A DNA stretch of 64,000 nt from Rhodospirillaceae bacterium. GTDB taxonomy: Bacteria > Pseudomonadota > Alphaproteobacteria > CACIAM-22H2. The stretch covers positions 1-64,000 of the forward strand of contig JALHMR010000020.1 in assembly GCA_022843945.1 (NCBI GenBank), read 5' to 3'. Position numbers and translations under genes: made by a program. The notes below the pieces were generated by a model that searched no databases, had not been told where the DNA came from, and worked only from the letters and a program-made list of their open reading frames with translations. Shown in pieces: positions 17,439-25,838 of the stretch (position 1 is its first letter; each line of letters starts with the position of its first letter).

Positions 17439-17966
17439 ATGAATGCGCTTCACATTTTGCCGCTAGGTGCCAAGACAGCACCGCCGGGGTCGATAGGGGG
17501 GAAACCCCCGGTCGGCGAAGCATTGTCTCCGATCAAAAAGGTCCCGCTGGCCATCGGGCCCGCGACCAATGGTGCCCCTGTGGCAGGAGCCGCGCCGAAG
17601 CCCATTGCGCCGGCCGGCGCCGAGCAGCTCGCCCAGGCGCGGGCGAACACCGTCCAGGCCGCCGAGGATCGCAAGGCGCAGGCTGAAAAGGCTGCCGCAG
17701 CCGCCAAGGCCGCCGCCGAGGCCAAGAAGGAGGCCGCCGAGCTCGCCAACGGCGCGCTCGAGCGCGAAGTCGGCCTGGTCGAGGGGACCATGAAGGTCTT
17801 CGTCGACCTCGTCGATCCGGTCCGCAAGAAGTCCGTTTTCCGCGTCTTCGGCCCTGAAGAGTCGGCGGCTCCGGCCGAGGCCCCCGCCCCGAAGAGCACC
17901 GGCGTGACCAATGCCTATACGCGCAATGCGGCACCCATGCCGCTGAAGGACGTCGGCATCGCCTGA
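17439..17966 (+). CDS. Hypothetical Ala-rich coiled-coil protein
   Basis: 175 residues of unrecognised family. Residues 1-60 are Pro/Gly/Ala-rich and likely disordered. Residues 60-110 form a strongly helical Ala/Lys/Glu segment with coiled-coil character (DRKAQAEKAAAAAKAAAEAK). Then comes a short conserved-looking module VEGTMKVFVDLVDPVRKK followed by SVFRVFGPEE, which faintly recalls the C-terminal strand pair of FlaG-type proteins, and a disordered tail. No signal peptide. It has its own promoter and a clear terminator, which supports a real monocistronic gene. Function unknown. Confidence 0.68.
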   Translation: MNALHILPLGAKTAPPGSIGGKPPVGEALSPIKKVPLAIGPATNGAPVAGAAPKPIAPAGAEQLAQARANTVQAAEDRKAQAEKAAAAAKAAAEAKKEAAELANGALEREVGLVEGTMKVFVDLVDPVRKKSVFRVFGPEESAAPAEAPAPKSTGVTNAYTRNAAPMPLKDVGIA

Positions 17967-17996
17967 GACAGGCGCCATCTGCGGCTTACGGAAAGA

Positions 17997-18027
17997 CCCC
18001 GGCCTCAGTGCCGGGGTTTTCGTTTCT
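17997..18027. terminator. Rho-independent terminator (plus strand, possibly bidirectional)
   Basis: CCCCGGC, loop CTCAGT, GCCGGGG, then TTTTCGTTTCT, 30 bp after the stop of the 17439 gene. The 7-bp GC stem with a T-rich tail is a standard intrinsic terminator. It also lies just past the grpE stop on the other strand, where the tail is weaker. Confidence 0.85.
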
Positions 18028-18032
18028 GGGCT

Positions 18033-18620
18033 TCAGGCTGAGGTATCGACGGCCCCGCCGCTGGCCGCGGCACCCGCCTTCGACACGACCACCATGGCCG
18101 GCCGCAGCAGTCTTCCGTGCAGCGTGTAACCGGACTGCAGGACCTGCACCACGGTTCCCGGCGGCTTGTCGGCGGCTTCGACCTGCGCCACCGCCTGGTG
18201 CAGGTTGTGATCGAAGGGCTGACCCAGCGGCTCGACGCGCTTGATGTGGTAACGCTCAAGCGTCTGCACGAACTCGCGCTCGATCAGCTCGATGCCGGTG
18301 ACGAACTGGTTGACCTTCTCGTCGCCGCGCAGCTCGGGCGGCAGCTGGTCCAGCGCCCGGCGCAGATTGTCGGCGAAGGGCAGCAGGTCGCGCGCGAAGT
18401 TGCTGACCGCGTATTTGTTGTTGTCCTCGATCTCGCGCTGGGCGCGGCGGCGCGTATTCTCCGCCTCGGCCATGGCGCGCAAGGCCTGGTCCTTGAGGCG
18501 CGCAACCTCGGCCTCGAGCTCGGCAAAGTGCCCTCCGGGCGTGCCGGTATCGTTGGCCAGCGGCTCGTCAGGGGTGTCTTCGGGGCGGGGGTCGCCGGAA
18601 TTCGGTGTATCGGACGTCAT
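18033..18620 (-). CDS. grpE: Nucleotide exchange factor GrpE
   Basis: 195 residues. An acidic disordered N-terminus is followed by a long coiled coil (about 30-85, including LKDQALRAMAEAENTRRRAQ) and a C-terminal beta domain with EREFVQTLERYHIKRVEPLG and GYTLHGRLLRPAMVVVSK. These match GrpE, which releases ADP from DnaK. It is on the same strand as hrcA and 66 bp after its stop, forming the usual alphaproteobacterial hrcA-grpE pair. ATG at 18618-18620. Confidence 0.96.
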   Translation of the reverse strand: MTSDTPNSGDPRPEDTPDEPLANDTGTPGGHFAELEAEVARLKDQALRAMAEAENTRRRAQREIEDNNKYAVSNFARDLLPFADNLRRALDQLPPELRGDEKVNQFVTGIELIEREFVQTLERYHIKRVEPLGQPFDHNLHQAVAQVEAADKPPGTVVQVLQSGYTLHGRLLRPAMVVVSKAGAAASGGAVDTSA

Positions 18621-18686
18621 TGCGGTTCCTTCGACCGTACAAATAAGGCGTATCGGGGGAGCAGCGCCAGAGGGCGCCGGTAAAAT

Positions 18687-19778
18687 TCAGCCGATCAGGC
18701 GGCCGATGACCTTCGCCGTGTAGTCCACCATCGGAATGATGCGGGCGTAGTTCAGCCGCGTCGGCCCGATCACGCCGATCGCGCCGACGATCTGCTCCTT
18801 GGCGTTCGTATAGGGCGCGATAACCATCGAGCAGCCGCCCATGCCGAACAGCTTGTTCTCGGCGCCGATGAAGATCTGCACGCCGTCGCCGCCCTGCGTG
18901 GCATCGAGCAGGCGGACCATCGTCTCCTTGGTCTCGAGGGTCTCGAACAGGAGGCGGATGCGCTCGAGATCCTCGATGGCCGTCACGTCGCCCAGCAGCT
19001 TCGCCTGACCGCGCACGATCAGATAGCCGTCGTCGCCCTTGCCGGTGCCTGACCAGGTGGCGAGGCCGGCCTCGACCACTTTCTGGGTCAGGGCATCGAG
19101 CTCGGCGCGGTTGGTCTCGAGCTCGGTCAGCACGTCGCCGCGCGCCTCGCCGATGGTGCGGCCCATCAGCCGGGCGTTGAGATAGTTGGAGGCCTTGACC
19201 AGCTCGGAGACCGTCAGGCCGGGCGGCAGCTCGATGACCCGGTTCTCGACCAGGCCGTTCTCGGTCACCATCACCACCAGCGCGCGGCCGGGGCTCAGGC
19301 TGACGAATTCGACGTGCTTGAGCGCGCCCTCGGTCTTGGGCGCCATGACCAGGCCGGCGCATTGCGACAGGCCGGCGAGGATCTGCGAGGCTTGCTCCAG
19401 CACCTGGGCGAAGCTGCGGCCCGAGGCGCTGCACTGGACGTCGATCTGCTGGCGCTCCTCGGCCGACAACCGGCCCACTTCCAGGAGCCCGTCGACGAAC
19501 AGCCGCAGGCCGAGATCGGTCGGCAGCCGGCCAGCGGAGGTATGCGGGGCATAGAGCAGGCCGGTGTCCTGCAGGTCGGCCATGACGTTGCGGATGGTGG
19601 CCGGCGAGAGGTGCTGGCCCAGCTTGCGCGACAGGGTGCGCGAGCCGACCGGCTCGCCGGTCTCGACATAGGCCTCGACGATGTGGCGGAAGACCTCGCG
19701 GCTGCGCTCATTGAGCTCGGCCAGGGCCGGCTTCTTGCCGGACAGGCCGAGGGCATCGGGGCGGGGAGGCTTGACCAT
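18687..19778 (-). CDS. hrcA: Heat-inducible transcription repressor HrcA
   Basis: About 363 residues. The N-terminal winged helix includes VEAYVETGEPVGSRTLSRKL and LSPATIRNVMADLQDTGLL, with PHTSAGRLPT directly after: the HrcA signature. The rest is a GAF-like and dimerisation domain ending in GVIGPTRLNYARIIPMVDYT. It represses chaperone genes through CIRCE elements; none is visible in this window, so its targets (probably groESL) lie elsewhere. ATG at 19776-19778 is preferred over TTG/GTG codons up to 12 bases upstream. Confidence 0.96.
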   Translation of the reverse strand: MVKPPRPDALGLSGKKPALAELNERSREVFRHIVEAYVETGEPVGSRTLSRKLGQHLSPATIRNVMADLQDTGLLYAPHTSAGRLPTDLGLRLFVDGLLEVGRLSAEERQQIDVQCSASGRSFAQVLEQASQILAGLSQCAGLVMAPKTEGALKHVEFVSLSPGRALVVMVTENGLVENRVIELPPGLTVSELVKASNYLNARLMGRTIGEARGDVLTELETNRAELDALTQKVVEAGLATWSGTGKGDDGYLIVRGQAKLLGDVTAIEDLERIRLLFETLETKETMVRLLDATQGGDGVQIFIGAENKLFGMGGCSMVIAPYTNAKEQIVGAIGVIGPTRLNYARIIPMVDYTAKVIGRLIG

Positions 19779-19945
19779 ATTCACAAACAAAACTTAGGGA
19801 CGCGGTGGGGGACCGTCAATGCGGCATCGGCGGCGGCTCGGAAGGCGCTTTGGCGGGCCTACGGGCCGGCAAAGCCCGTTCCTTCTGGACGCCAGCGGGG
19901 GCGGCTTGTAGGGTCGCCGCCGTTTCCCAAGCTTAAGGTTCACCC

Positions 19946-20659
19946 ATGCGTCCCTCCGGCCGTGCTCCCGACGCACTTCGCGCCGTTACCCTCGAAACGG
20001 GTGCCGCCAAATACGCCGAGGGCTCGTGCCTGGCGAAGTTCGGCGACACCCATGTCCTGTGCGCCGCCACGGTCGAGGAGAAGGTCCCGCCGTTCCTGCG
20101 CAACTCCGGCACCGGCTGGGTGACCGCCGAGTACGGCATGCTGCCGCGTTCGACCCACACCCGCACCGATCGCGAGGCGGCCAAGGGAAGGCAGAGCGGC
20201 CGCACCCAGGAGATCCAGCGCCTGATCGGCCGCAGCTTACGCGCGGTAACTGACATGAAGGCCCTGGGCGAGCGCCAGGTGCGGATCGATTGCGACGTCA
20301 TCCAGGCCGATGGCGGCACGCGCACGGCCGCCATCACCGGCAGCTACGTGGCGCTGCACCTCGCCATGCAGAAGCTGGTCGCCGCCGGCAAGCTCACCCG
20401 CGTGCCGCTGGCCGATCACGTCGCGGCGATCAGCTGCGGCATCTTCCAGGGCACGCCGGTTCTCGACCTCGACTACCCCGAGGATTCGGGAGCCGACGCC
20501 GACGCCAACTTCGTGCTCACCGGTGCCGGCCGGATCATCGAGGTCCAGGGCACGGCCGAGAAGATCCCGTTCAGCGAGGCGGAGCTGATGCTGCTCCTCG
20601 GCCTCGCCCGCAAGGGCATCGGCGAGCTGGTGGCTCTTCAGAAGAAAGCCATCGGCTGA
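19946..20659 (+). CDS. rph: Ribonuclease PH
   Basis: 237 residues; phosphorolytic 3' exoribonuclease that trims tRNA 3' ends. Family motifs are [11 protein letters not shown] near the start, the Arg-rich tRNA-binding segment [20 protein letters not shown] and the phosphate site [11 protein letters not shown], followed by VDLDYPEDS-type residues. Full length with no truncation of the kind known in E. coli K-12. Divergent from hrcA, the usual alphaproteobacterial order, and 6 bp upstream of rdgB. Confidence 0.97.
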   Translation: MRPSGRAPDALRAVTLETGAAKYAEGSCLAKFGDTHVLCAATVEEKVPPFLRNSGTGWVTAEYGMLPRSTHTRTDREAAKGRQSGRTQEIQRLIGRSLRAVTDMKALGERQVRIDCDVIQADGGTRTAAITGSYVALHLAMQKLVAAGKLTRVPLADHVAAISCGIFQGTPVLDLDYPEDSGADADANFVLTGAGRIIEVQGTAEKIPFSEAELMLLLGLARKGIGELVALQKKAIG

Positions 20660-20665
20660 CTCTCC

Positions 20666-21277
20666 GTGGCGCGTCGCTTCACCAACAAGAAGCTGGTCAT
20701 CGCCAGCCATAACCCGGGCAAGGTGCGCGAGATCGGCGAGCTCATGGCGCCGTTCGGCGTCGAGGTCGTCCCGGCCGGCGCGCTCGGCCTGCCCGAACCC
20801 GAGGAAACCGGCACCACCTTCGAAGCCAATGCCGAGCTCAAGGCACTGGCCTCGGCCAAAGCGGCGAAGCTGCCGGCGCTGGCCGACGATTCCGGTCTCG
20901 TGGTGCAGGCGTTGAACGGCGATCCCGGGATCTATTCGGCGCGCTGGGCGGGGCCGACCAAGGATTTCGCCATCGCCATGCGCAAGGTCGAAGAGGCGCT
21001 GGCCGGCAAGACGGCCCAGGGCAACCATGACCGGCGCGCCTATTTCGTGGCGGCGCTGACCCTGGCCTGGCCCGACGGTCACACGGAAACCTTCCGCGGC
21101 GAGGTGCACGGCGCGCTGGTCTGGCCGCCGCGGGGGCTTCGCGGCTTCGGCTACGACCCGATGTTCCTGGCCGACGGGCAGAGCCAGACTTTCGGCGAGA
21201 TGGAGCCCGACGCTAAGCACGCCATGAGCCACCGCGCCCGGGCTTTCAAACAGCTCGTCGACGCCTGCTTCGGCTAG
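20666..21277 (+). CDS. rdgB: XTP/dITP diphosphatase (RdgB/HAM1)
   Basis: 203 residues; removes non-canonical purine triphosphates from the nucleotide pool. Motifs are [12 protein letters not shown] (about 10-21), [10 protein letters not shown] with the catalytic Asp, GIYSARWAG, and the C-terminal [13 protein letters not shown] start at 20666 immediately follows rph, so the two are probably cotranscribed, with hemW next after 9 bp. Confidence 0.96.
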   Translation: MARRFTNKKLVIASHNPGKVREIGELMAPFGVEVVPAGALGLPEPEETGTTFEANAELKALASAKAAKLPALADDSGLVVQALNGDPGIYSARWAGPTKDFAIAMRKVEEALAGKTAQGNHDRRAYFVAALTLAWPDGHTETFRGEVHGALVWPPRGLRGFGYDPMFLADGQSQTFGEMEPDAKHAMSHRARAFKQLVDACFG

Positions 21278-21286
21278 AATACAACC

Positions 21287-22438
21287 ATGACCCGTGACGG
21301 CTTTGCGGTGTACGTGCACTGGCCGTTCTGCCTGTCCAAGTGCCCGTACTGCGACTTCAACAGCCATGTGCGCGAGAGCCGCGACGAGGCGGGCTGGCGT
21401 GACGCCCTGCTGGCCGAGCTCGACCACTACGCCGCCCTTACCCCGGGCCGGACCGTCACCTCGATCTTCTTCGGCGGCGGCACGCCGTCGCTGATGGCGC
21501 CGGCGACGACGCATTCCGTCATCGAGCGCATTGCCGCGCGCTGGTCGTTGGCCGACGGCGCCGAGATCACGCTCGAGGCCAATCCGAATTCGGTCGAGGC
21601 GGCGCGCTTCGCCGGCTTCCGCGCCGCCGGCATCAACCGCGTGTCGATCGGCGTGCAGGCGCTCGACGACGATGCCCTGCGTTTCCTGGGCCGCGGCCAC
21701 AATGCCGGCGAAGCGCGCGCGGCGATCGCCGCGGCCCAAAAGAGCTTCGAGCGCTATTCCTTCGATCTCATCTACGCCCGGCCGGGACAGACGGTCGCCG
21801 GCTGGATGGCGGAGCTCGACGAAGCGCTCAGCCTCGCCGGCGATCACCTGTCGCTCTACCAGCTGACCATCGAGCCGGGCACGGCGTTCCATGCGGCGCA
21901 GGCGCGCGGCGACTTCGTGCTGCCGGATGACGAGCTGGGTGCGGCGCTCTACCAGGCCACGCAGGACCGGCTCGAAGGCGCCGGGATGCCGGCCTACGAG
22001 ATCTCCAACCACGCGCGGCCCGGCGCCGAGTCGCGCCACAACCTCGTCTACTGGCGCTACGAGGATTATGTCGGCGTCGGTCCGGGCGCGCATGGCCGCC
22101 TGACCCTCGACGGCGGGAAACGCGCCACCCGCCAGGAACGCGCGCCGGAGACCTGGCTGACGCGTATCGCCGAGCGCGGCCATGCCACCGCCGAGACGCG
22201 CATGGTTCCCGCGCGCGACGCCGCCGACGAGGCGCTGCTCATGGGCCTGCGGCTGAGCGAGGGCATCGATCCGGCGCGTTTCGAGCGGCAGACCGGCCTG
22301 GCGCTCGATCAGGCGATCGACGCGGCGCGCCTGGAGCGGCTGACCCAGGCTGGCTACGTGGTGCGCGATACGCGCTTGCGCGCCACGGCGGCTGGCCGGC
22401 GCGTGCTCAACAGCGTGATCGCAGAGCTTGCCGCCTGA
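21287..22438 (+). CDS. hemW: Radical SAM heme chaperone HemW (HemN-like)
   Basis: 383 residues. The radical SAM cluster motif is CLSKCPYC (C15, C19, C22, a CX3CX2C pattern). FGGGTPSL and GVQALDD follow. The C-terminal HemN domain carries YEISNHARPGAESRHNLVYW. The first residues of true coproporphyrinogen dehydrogenase HemN are missing, so heme transfer (HemW) is more likely than porphyrin oxidation. Third gene of rph-rdgB-hemW. Its stop abuts the stop of the convergent lpoA-like gene with no space. Confidence 0.95.
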   Translation: MTRDGFAVYVHWPFCLSKCPYCDFNSHVRESRDEAGWRDALLAELDHYAALTPGRTVTSIFFGGGTPSLMAPATTHSVIERIAARWSLADGAEITLEANPNSVEAARFAGFRAAGINRVSIGVQALDDDALRFLGRGHNAGEARAAIAAAQKSFERYSFDLIYARPGQTVAGWMAELDEALSLAGDHLSLYQLTIEPGTAFHAAQARGDFVLPDDELGAALYQATQDRLEGAGMPAYEISNHARPGAESRHNLVYWRYEDYVGVGPGAHGRLTLDGGKRATRQERAPETWLTRIAERGHATAETRMVPARDAADEALLMGLRLSEGIDPARFERQTGLALDQAIDAARLERLTQAGYVVRDTRLRATAAGRRVLNSVIAELAA

Positions 22439-23821
22439 CTATTGGGTAACGGGGCGGAAATCCTGCGGCGCCGGCGAGACGGTGCGGAAGCCGTCGCGCC
22501 GCACCTCGAGCACGGCAAGGCCGCGCTCCACGGTGCCGTCGGTGCCGAAGCGGAAGATGCCGTCGGCGCCGGCGAAGCCGTTGGGATTGGCGATGGCCGG
22601 CAACGAGAAATCCGGCGCTTCGCTGCCGCGCGCCAGGATCGCGGCCAGCGCCACGGCGTCATAGGCGAGAGTGGCCAGACGCGGCGGATCGCGGCCGTAG
22701 ACGTCGCGGAAGCGGCGGGCGAAATCGACCCGCGCCTCGGGCGGCGGGGCGGGGAACCAAGCGCCGATCAGCGCCGGCTCGCGGGTGACGCGCGGGTCCT
22801 CCCACAAGGCGCTGCCCAGGAAGCGGATACGCGCCGGGTCGATGTCGTAATAGGGCAGCAGCGGCGCCAGGGCCAGCAGGCGGTCGCCGAAATCAGGCAT
22901 CAGCACGGCGTCGAAGCCGACCTCGCCCAGTGTGTCGATGCCGTCGAGCCGCTTGAGGGCCTGGCGCGAAATCTCGTCGTCCTTGGTCTCGAGCTCGCGG
23001 CGCTGCTGCAGCAGGGCAGCGCGGCGGACCTCGAACGAGGCAAAACGGCGGACCACCGGCGTCGCATCGCCGGCACCGGGGTCGTAACGCTCGACCAGGG
23101 ACATCTGGGCGCTCACCGCCGGCACGACGCGCCGCATCGCCTCGTCGACATTCATCCCGAAGGCATTGCCCGGCAGCAGGGCGGCGAAGCGCTGCAGGCC
23201 GCGCGAGCGCGCGAAGCTGATCACGCGCTCGACCTGGGTCTGCGGCGACAGGCCGAGCACGAACACGCCATTGCCGGCGACCGAACGGTCGTTGGAGAGC
23301 GAGACCACGTTGACGCCAGCCGGCCGGGCGACCGCGGCGACGGCCGGCACCTCGGCGGCGAAGAGCGGCCCGATGATCAGCCGGGCGCCGGCCTCGATGA
23401 CGGCGCTCGCCGCGGCGGTGGCGCCCTCGGCCGTGCCGCCGGTATCGCGCGGCACGAGGACGAAGCTGTCGTCACCGATGTCGAAGGTGGCGAGGGTGGC
23501 GCTATCGAGCAGGGCGCGGCCGGCGGCGGCGCTGGGGCCGGAGAGCGGCAGCAGCAGGGCAACGATGGGCTTGGCCTGGGCCGCGGCGGGCGTCTCGGGC
23601 GCCTCGGCCGGGGGCGGCGCCGGGACGGGTGTCTCGAGGGTCTCGCTCGGACGGACCACGGATTGCGGGGCCTGCGTCGCCGGGCCGCTGGCCGAGCCGC
23701 TACCGAAGATATAATAGTCACGCGGGGCCATGTCCTGGCAGGCGGCCAGGGTGCCGGCCAGCAGCGCCACCAGGACGGCGGCGCGAAGCCGCCCGAAGCG
23801 TAAGAACCCGGCTTTGTTCAA
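22439..23821 (-). CDS. LpoA-like penicillin-binding protein activator lipoprotein
   Basis: 460 residues. Signal peptide with lipobox LAAC at about residues 25-28, a Pro-rich linker, then a type I periplasmic-binding fold (Peripla_BP_6): IVALLLPLSGPSAAAGRALLD, IIGPLFAAEVPAVA, VVSLSNDRSVAGNGVFVLG. This is the LpoA C-terminal domain without the N-terminal TPR domain, as is usual outside gammaproteobacteria. The location next to divergent rsmI-yraN-BON matches the E. coli lpoA locus. Start is TTG at 23819-23821, supported by GGAGAG 5 nt upstream; no ATG is available. Confidence 0.85.
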   Translation of the reverse strand: MNKAGFLRFGRLRAAVLVALLAGTLAACQDMAPRDYYIFGSGSASGPATQAPQSVVRPSETLETPVPAPPPAEAPETPAAAQAKPIVALLLPLSGPSAAAGRALLDSATLATFDIGDDSFVLVPRDTGGTAEGATAAASAVIEAGARLIIGPLFAAEVPAVAAVARPAGVNVVSLSNDRSVAGNGVFVLGLSPQTQVERVISFARSRGLQRFAALLPGNAFGMNVDEAMRRVVPAVSAQMSLVERYDPGAGDATPVVRRFASFEVRRAALLQQRRELETKDDEISRQALKRLDGIDTLGEVGFDAVLMPDFGDRLLALAPLLPYYDIDPARIRFLGSALWEDPRVTREPALIGAWFPAPPPEARVDFARRFRDVYGRDPPRLATLAYDAVALAAILARGSEAPDFSLPAIANPNGFAGADGIFRFGTDGTVERGLAVLEVRRDGFRTVSPAPQDFRPVTQ

Positions 23822-23832
23822 GGATGCTCTCC

Positions 23833-24783
23833 GTGGCGCAGACGCGCGACCGATCCGGCGGCGACCCTAACGGCGGGCCGACCCCAAGTAAATCGGGGGA
23901 AACCCCCAATCCATCGGGCAAAGCCCGTGCGGGGCAATCGGGGCGGCCGCCGGCCGGGCTGTACATCGTGGCGACGCCGATCGGCAACCTGGGCGACATT
24001 ACCCGCCGGGCCGTCACCCTGCTCGCCTCGGTGGGCACGATCGCCGCCGAGGATACGAGGGTGGCGCGCCGGCTGCTGGCCGCCCTGGGCATTTCGGCGC
24101 CCCGCCTGGTGCGTTACGACGATCATGCCGATGACTCCGATCGCGAGCGGCTCATTCAAGCGATCAAACACGGCGAAAGCGTGGCGTTGATCTCCGATGC
24201 CGGCATGCCGCTGGTCGCCGATCCGGGATTGAAGCTGGTGCAGTCGGCCTATGCGGCGGGTCTGACGGTGACGGTCTCGCCGGGTCCCTCGGCGGCCCTC
24301 TCGGCGCTGGCCTTGTCGGGTCTGCCGTCGGACCGTTTTTTGTTCGGGGGATTCCTGCCGCCCAAGGACGGGGCCCGGCGCCAGGCCCTGGCCGAACTCG
24401 CCGGCGTGCCGGCCACCCTGATCTTCTTCGAGGCGCCCAGCCGGCTGGCCGCCAGCCTGGCGGCGATGGCGGCCACCCTGGGCAACCGCGAGGCGGCGGT
24501 GGCGCGCGAAATCACCAAGCTGTTCGAGGAGGTTCGCCGCGGCCCGCTCGCTGAGCTTGCCGCGCAATACGGCGAGGCCGAGCGGCCCAAGGGCGAGATC
24601 GTCATCGTCGTCGGCCCGCCCGATCCGGAGCAGCCGACGGTCTCCACCGCCGACGTCGATGCCCGGCTGCGCCAGGCGCTGGCCGTCTTGAGCGTGCGCG
24701 ACGCGGTCGACAAGGTGGCGGCCGAGACCGGGCTGAAGCGCCGCGAGGTCTATGCCCGGGCCCTCGCCCTGACCATGTCATGA
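23833..24783 (+). CDS. rsmI: 16S rRNA (cytidine(1402)-2'-O)-methyltransferase RsmI
   Basis: About 316 residues. The SAM-methylase core starts at GLYIVATPIGNLGDITRRAV and contains AAEDTRVARRLL, ISDAGMPLVADPG and SPGPSAALSALALSGLP, all RsmI signatures. It modifies C1402 in the ribosomal decoding centre. The first 35 residues are a non-conserved Gly/Pro/Ser stretch built from palindromic DNA. GTG at 23833 has AGGA at good spacing; ATG at 23824 would sit directly on that site. The start lies only 11 bp from the divergent lpoA-like start. Confidence 0.94.
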   Translation: MAQTRDRSGGDPNGGPTPSKSGETPNPSGKARAGQSGRPPAGLYIVATPIGNLGDITRRAVTLLASVGTIAAEDTRVARRLLAALGISAPRLVRYDDHADDSDRERLIQAIKHGESVALISDAGMPLVADPGLKLVQSAYAAGLTVTVSPGPSAALSALALSGLPSDRFLFGGFLPPKDGARRQALAELAGVPATLIFFEAPSRLAASLAAMAATLGNREAAVAREITKLFEEVRRGPLAELAAQYGEAERPKGEIVIVVGPPDPEQPTVSTADVDARLRQALAVLSVRDAVDKVAAETGLKRREVYARALALTMS

Positions 24784-25157
24784 GCGGCGGCCGTCACGCG
24801 GCCCAGCGCTGGGGACGCTGGGCGGAGAGCCTGGCGGCCTGGCGCCTGCGCCTGGCCGGCTACCGGGTGGTGGCCCGCAACTTCCGCTCGCCGGTCGGCG
24901 AGATCGACCTCGTGGTGCGGCGCGGCCGGATCCTCGCCTTCGTCGAGGTCAAGACCCGGGCCCGGCTGGCCGACGCGGCCGAGTCCATCCGCCCCGCCCA
25001 GCAGACCCGCATCCGCAACGCCGCCGCCGCCTTTCTGGCCCGCCACCCGGCGCTGGCCACGCTCGACCTGCGCTTCGACGCGGTGCTCGTCCCGCCCGGC
25101 CGCCTGCCCCGGCATCTACCGGACGCTTGGCGCGACTCGGGGTCGTGGACTAGATAG
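24780..25157 (+). CDS. yraN: YraN family (UPF0102) nuclease-like protein
   Basis: 125 residues. The restriction-endonuclease-like core is visible: GRWAESLAAWRL, RNFRSPVGEIDLVVRRG and FVEVKTR, with the D...ExK arrangement typical of PD-(D/E)XK folds. The cellular role is unknown. Its ATG overlaps the rsmI stop (ATGA), so it is translationally coupled. The rsmI-yraN pairing is conserved across many proteobacteria. Confidence 0.92.
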   Translation: MSGGRHAAQRWGRWAESLAAWRLRLAGYRVVARNFRSPVGEIDLVVRRGRILAFVEVKTRARLADAAESIRPAQQTRIRNAAAAFLARHPALATLDLRFDAVLVPPGRLPRHLPDAWRDSGSWTR

Positions 25158-25201
25158 GCCTCGGCGTCGGGGGATTGCGCCAACCAGTCCGGGAGCTCAC
25201 G

Positions 25202-25828
25202 ATGAGACATCGCCATTTTACGTCCCTGACCGTCCCCGCCTTGCTGCTGACGGCCGGCTTCGCTCTGTCCGGCTGCGTCGGCGCGGCGGTGGGTGCCGGT
25301 GCCGCCGCCGGCACCACCGCCATGCAGGAGCGCGGGGTCAAGGGCGCGGTCAGCGACACCGCGATCCGCGCCGAGATCAACCACTACTGGCTCGACAAGG
25401 ATCACCGCCTGTTCATCGACCTGAACCTGCAGGTGCACGAGGCCCGGGTCCTGGTCTCGGGCGTGGTCAAGGACGCCCAGATACGCGCCGACGCCATCCA
25501 GCTCACCTGGAAGGCCAAGGGCATCCGCGAAGTGATCAACGAGGTCGAAGTCATTCCCGAGGGCACGGGCGTCATCGATTACGGCCGCGACACCGCCATC
25601 TCGACCGAGCTCAAGGCGCGCCTGCTCTTCGCCAAGGAGATCAACTCGGTCAACTACTCGACCGAGGTGGTCAACGGTTCGGTCTACCTGCTCGGCGTGG
25701 CCCAGAACCAGGCCGAGCTCGACCGCGTGCTCAACGTGGCGCGCAACATCAACAACGTGAAGCGCGTGGTGAACCACGTCCTGATGAAGGACGATCCGCG
25801 CCGCTTCCGCGACCCGCCCCCGGCCTGA
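25202..25828 (+). CDS. BON-domain lipoprotein (DolP/YraP-like)
   Basis: 208 residues. Signal peptide with lipobox LSGC at about residues 21-24, a Gly/Ala-rich segment, then two BON domains: the first with INHYWLDKDHRLFIDLNLQV and VSGVVKD, the second with LKARLLFAKEINSVNYSTEV and LLGVAQNQAE. In E. coli the DolP homologue supports outer-membrane integrity. It sits in the same lpoA-rsmI-yraN-dolP neighbourhood here, lacking only diaA. ATG at 25202 has GGGAG upstream. Confidence 0.9.
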   Translation: MRHRHFTSLTVPALLLTAGFALSGCVGAAVGAGAAAGTTAMQERGVKGAVSDTAIRAEINHYWLDKDHRLFIDLNLQVHEARVLVSGVVKDAQIRADAIQLTWKAKGIREVINEVEVIPEGTGVIDYGRDTAISTELKARLLFAKEINSVNYSTEVVNGSVYLLGVAQNQAELDRVLNVARNINNVKRVVNHVLMKDDPRRFRDPPPA

Positions 25829-25838
25829 CGACACGGGC

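Noticed and set aside
18621-19945. CIRCE operator near hrcA or grpE
   Set aside because: I looked for TTAGCACTC-N9-GAGTGCTAA and close variants here and upstream of dnaK and found none.
20237-22183. A 648-codon open frame antisense to rph, rdgB and hemW
   Set aside because: It spans three well-supported genes on the other strand and shows only low-complexity Arg/Gly/Ala sequence.
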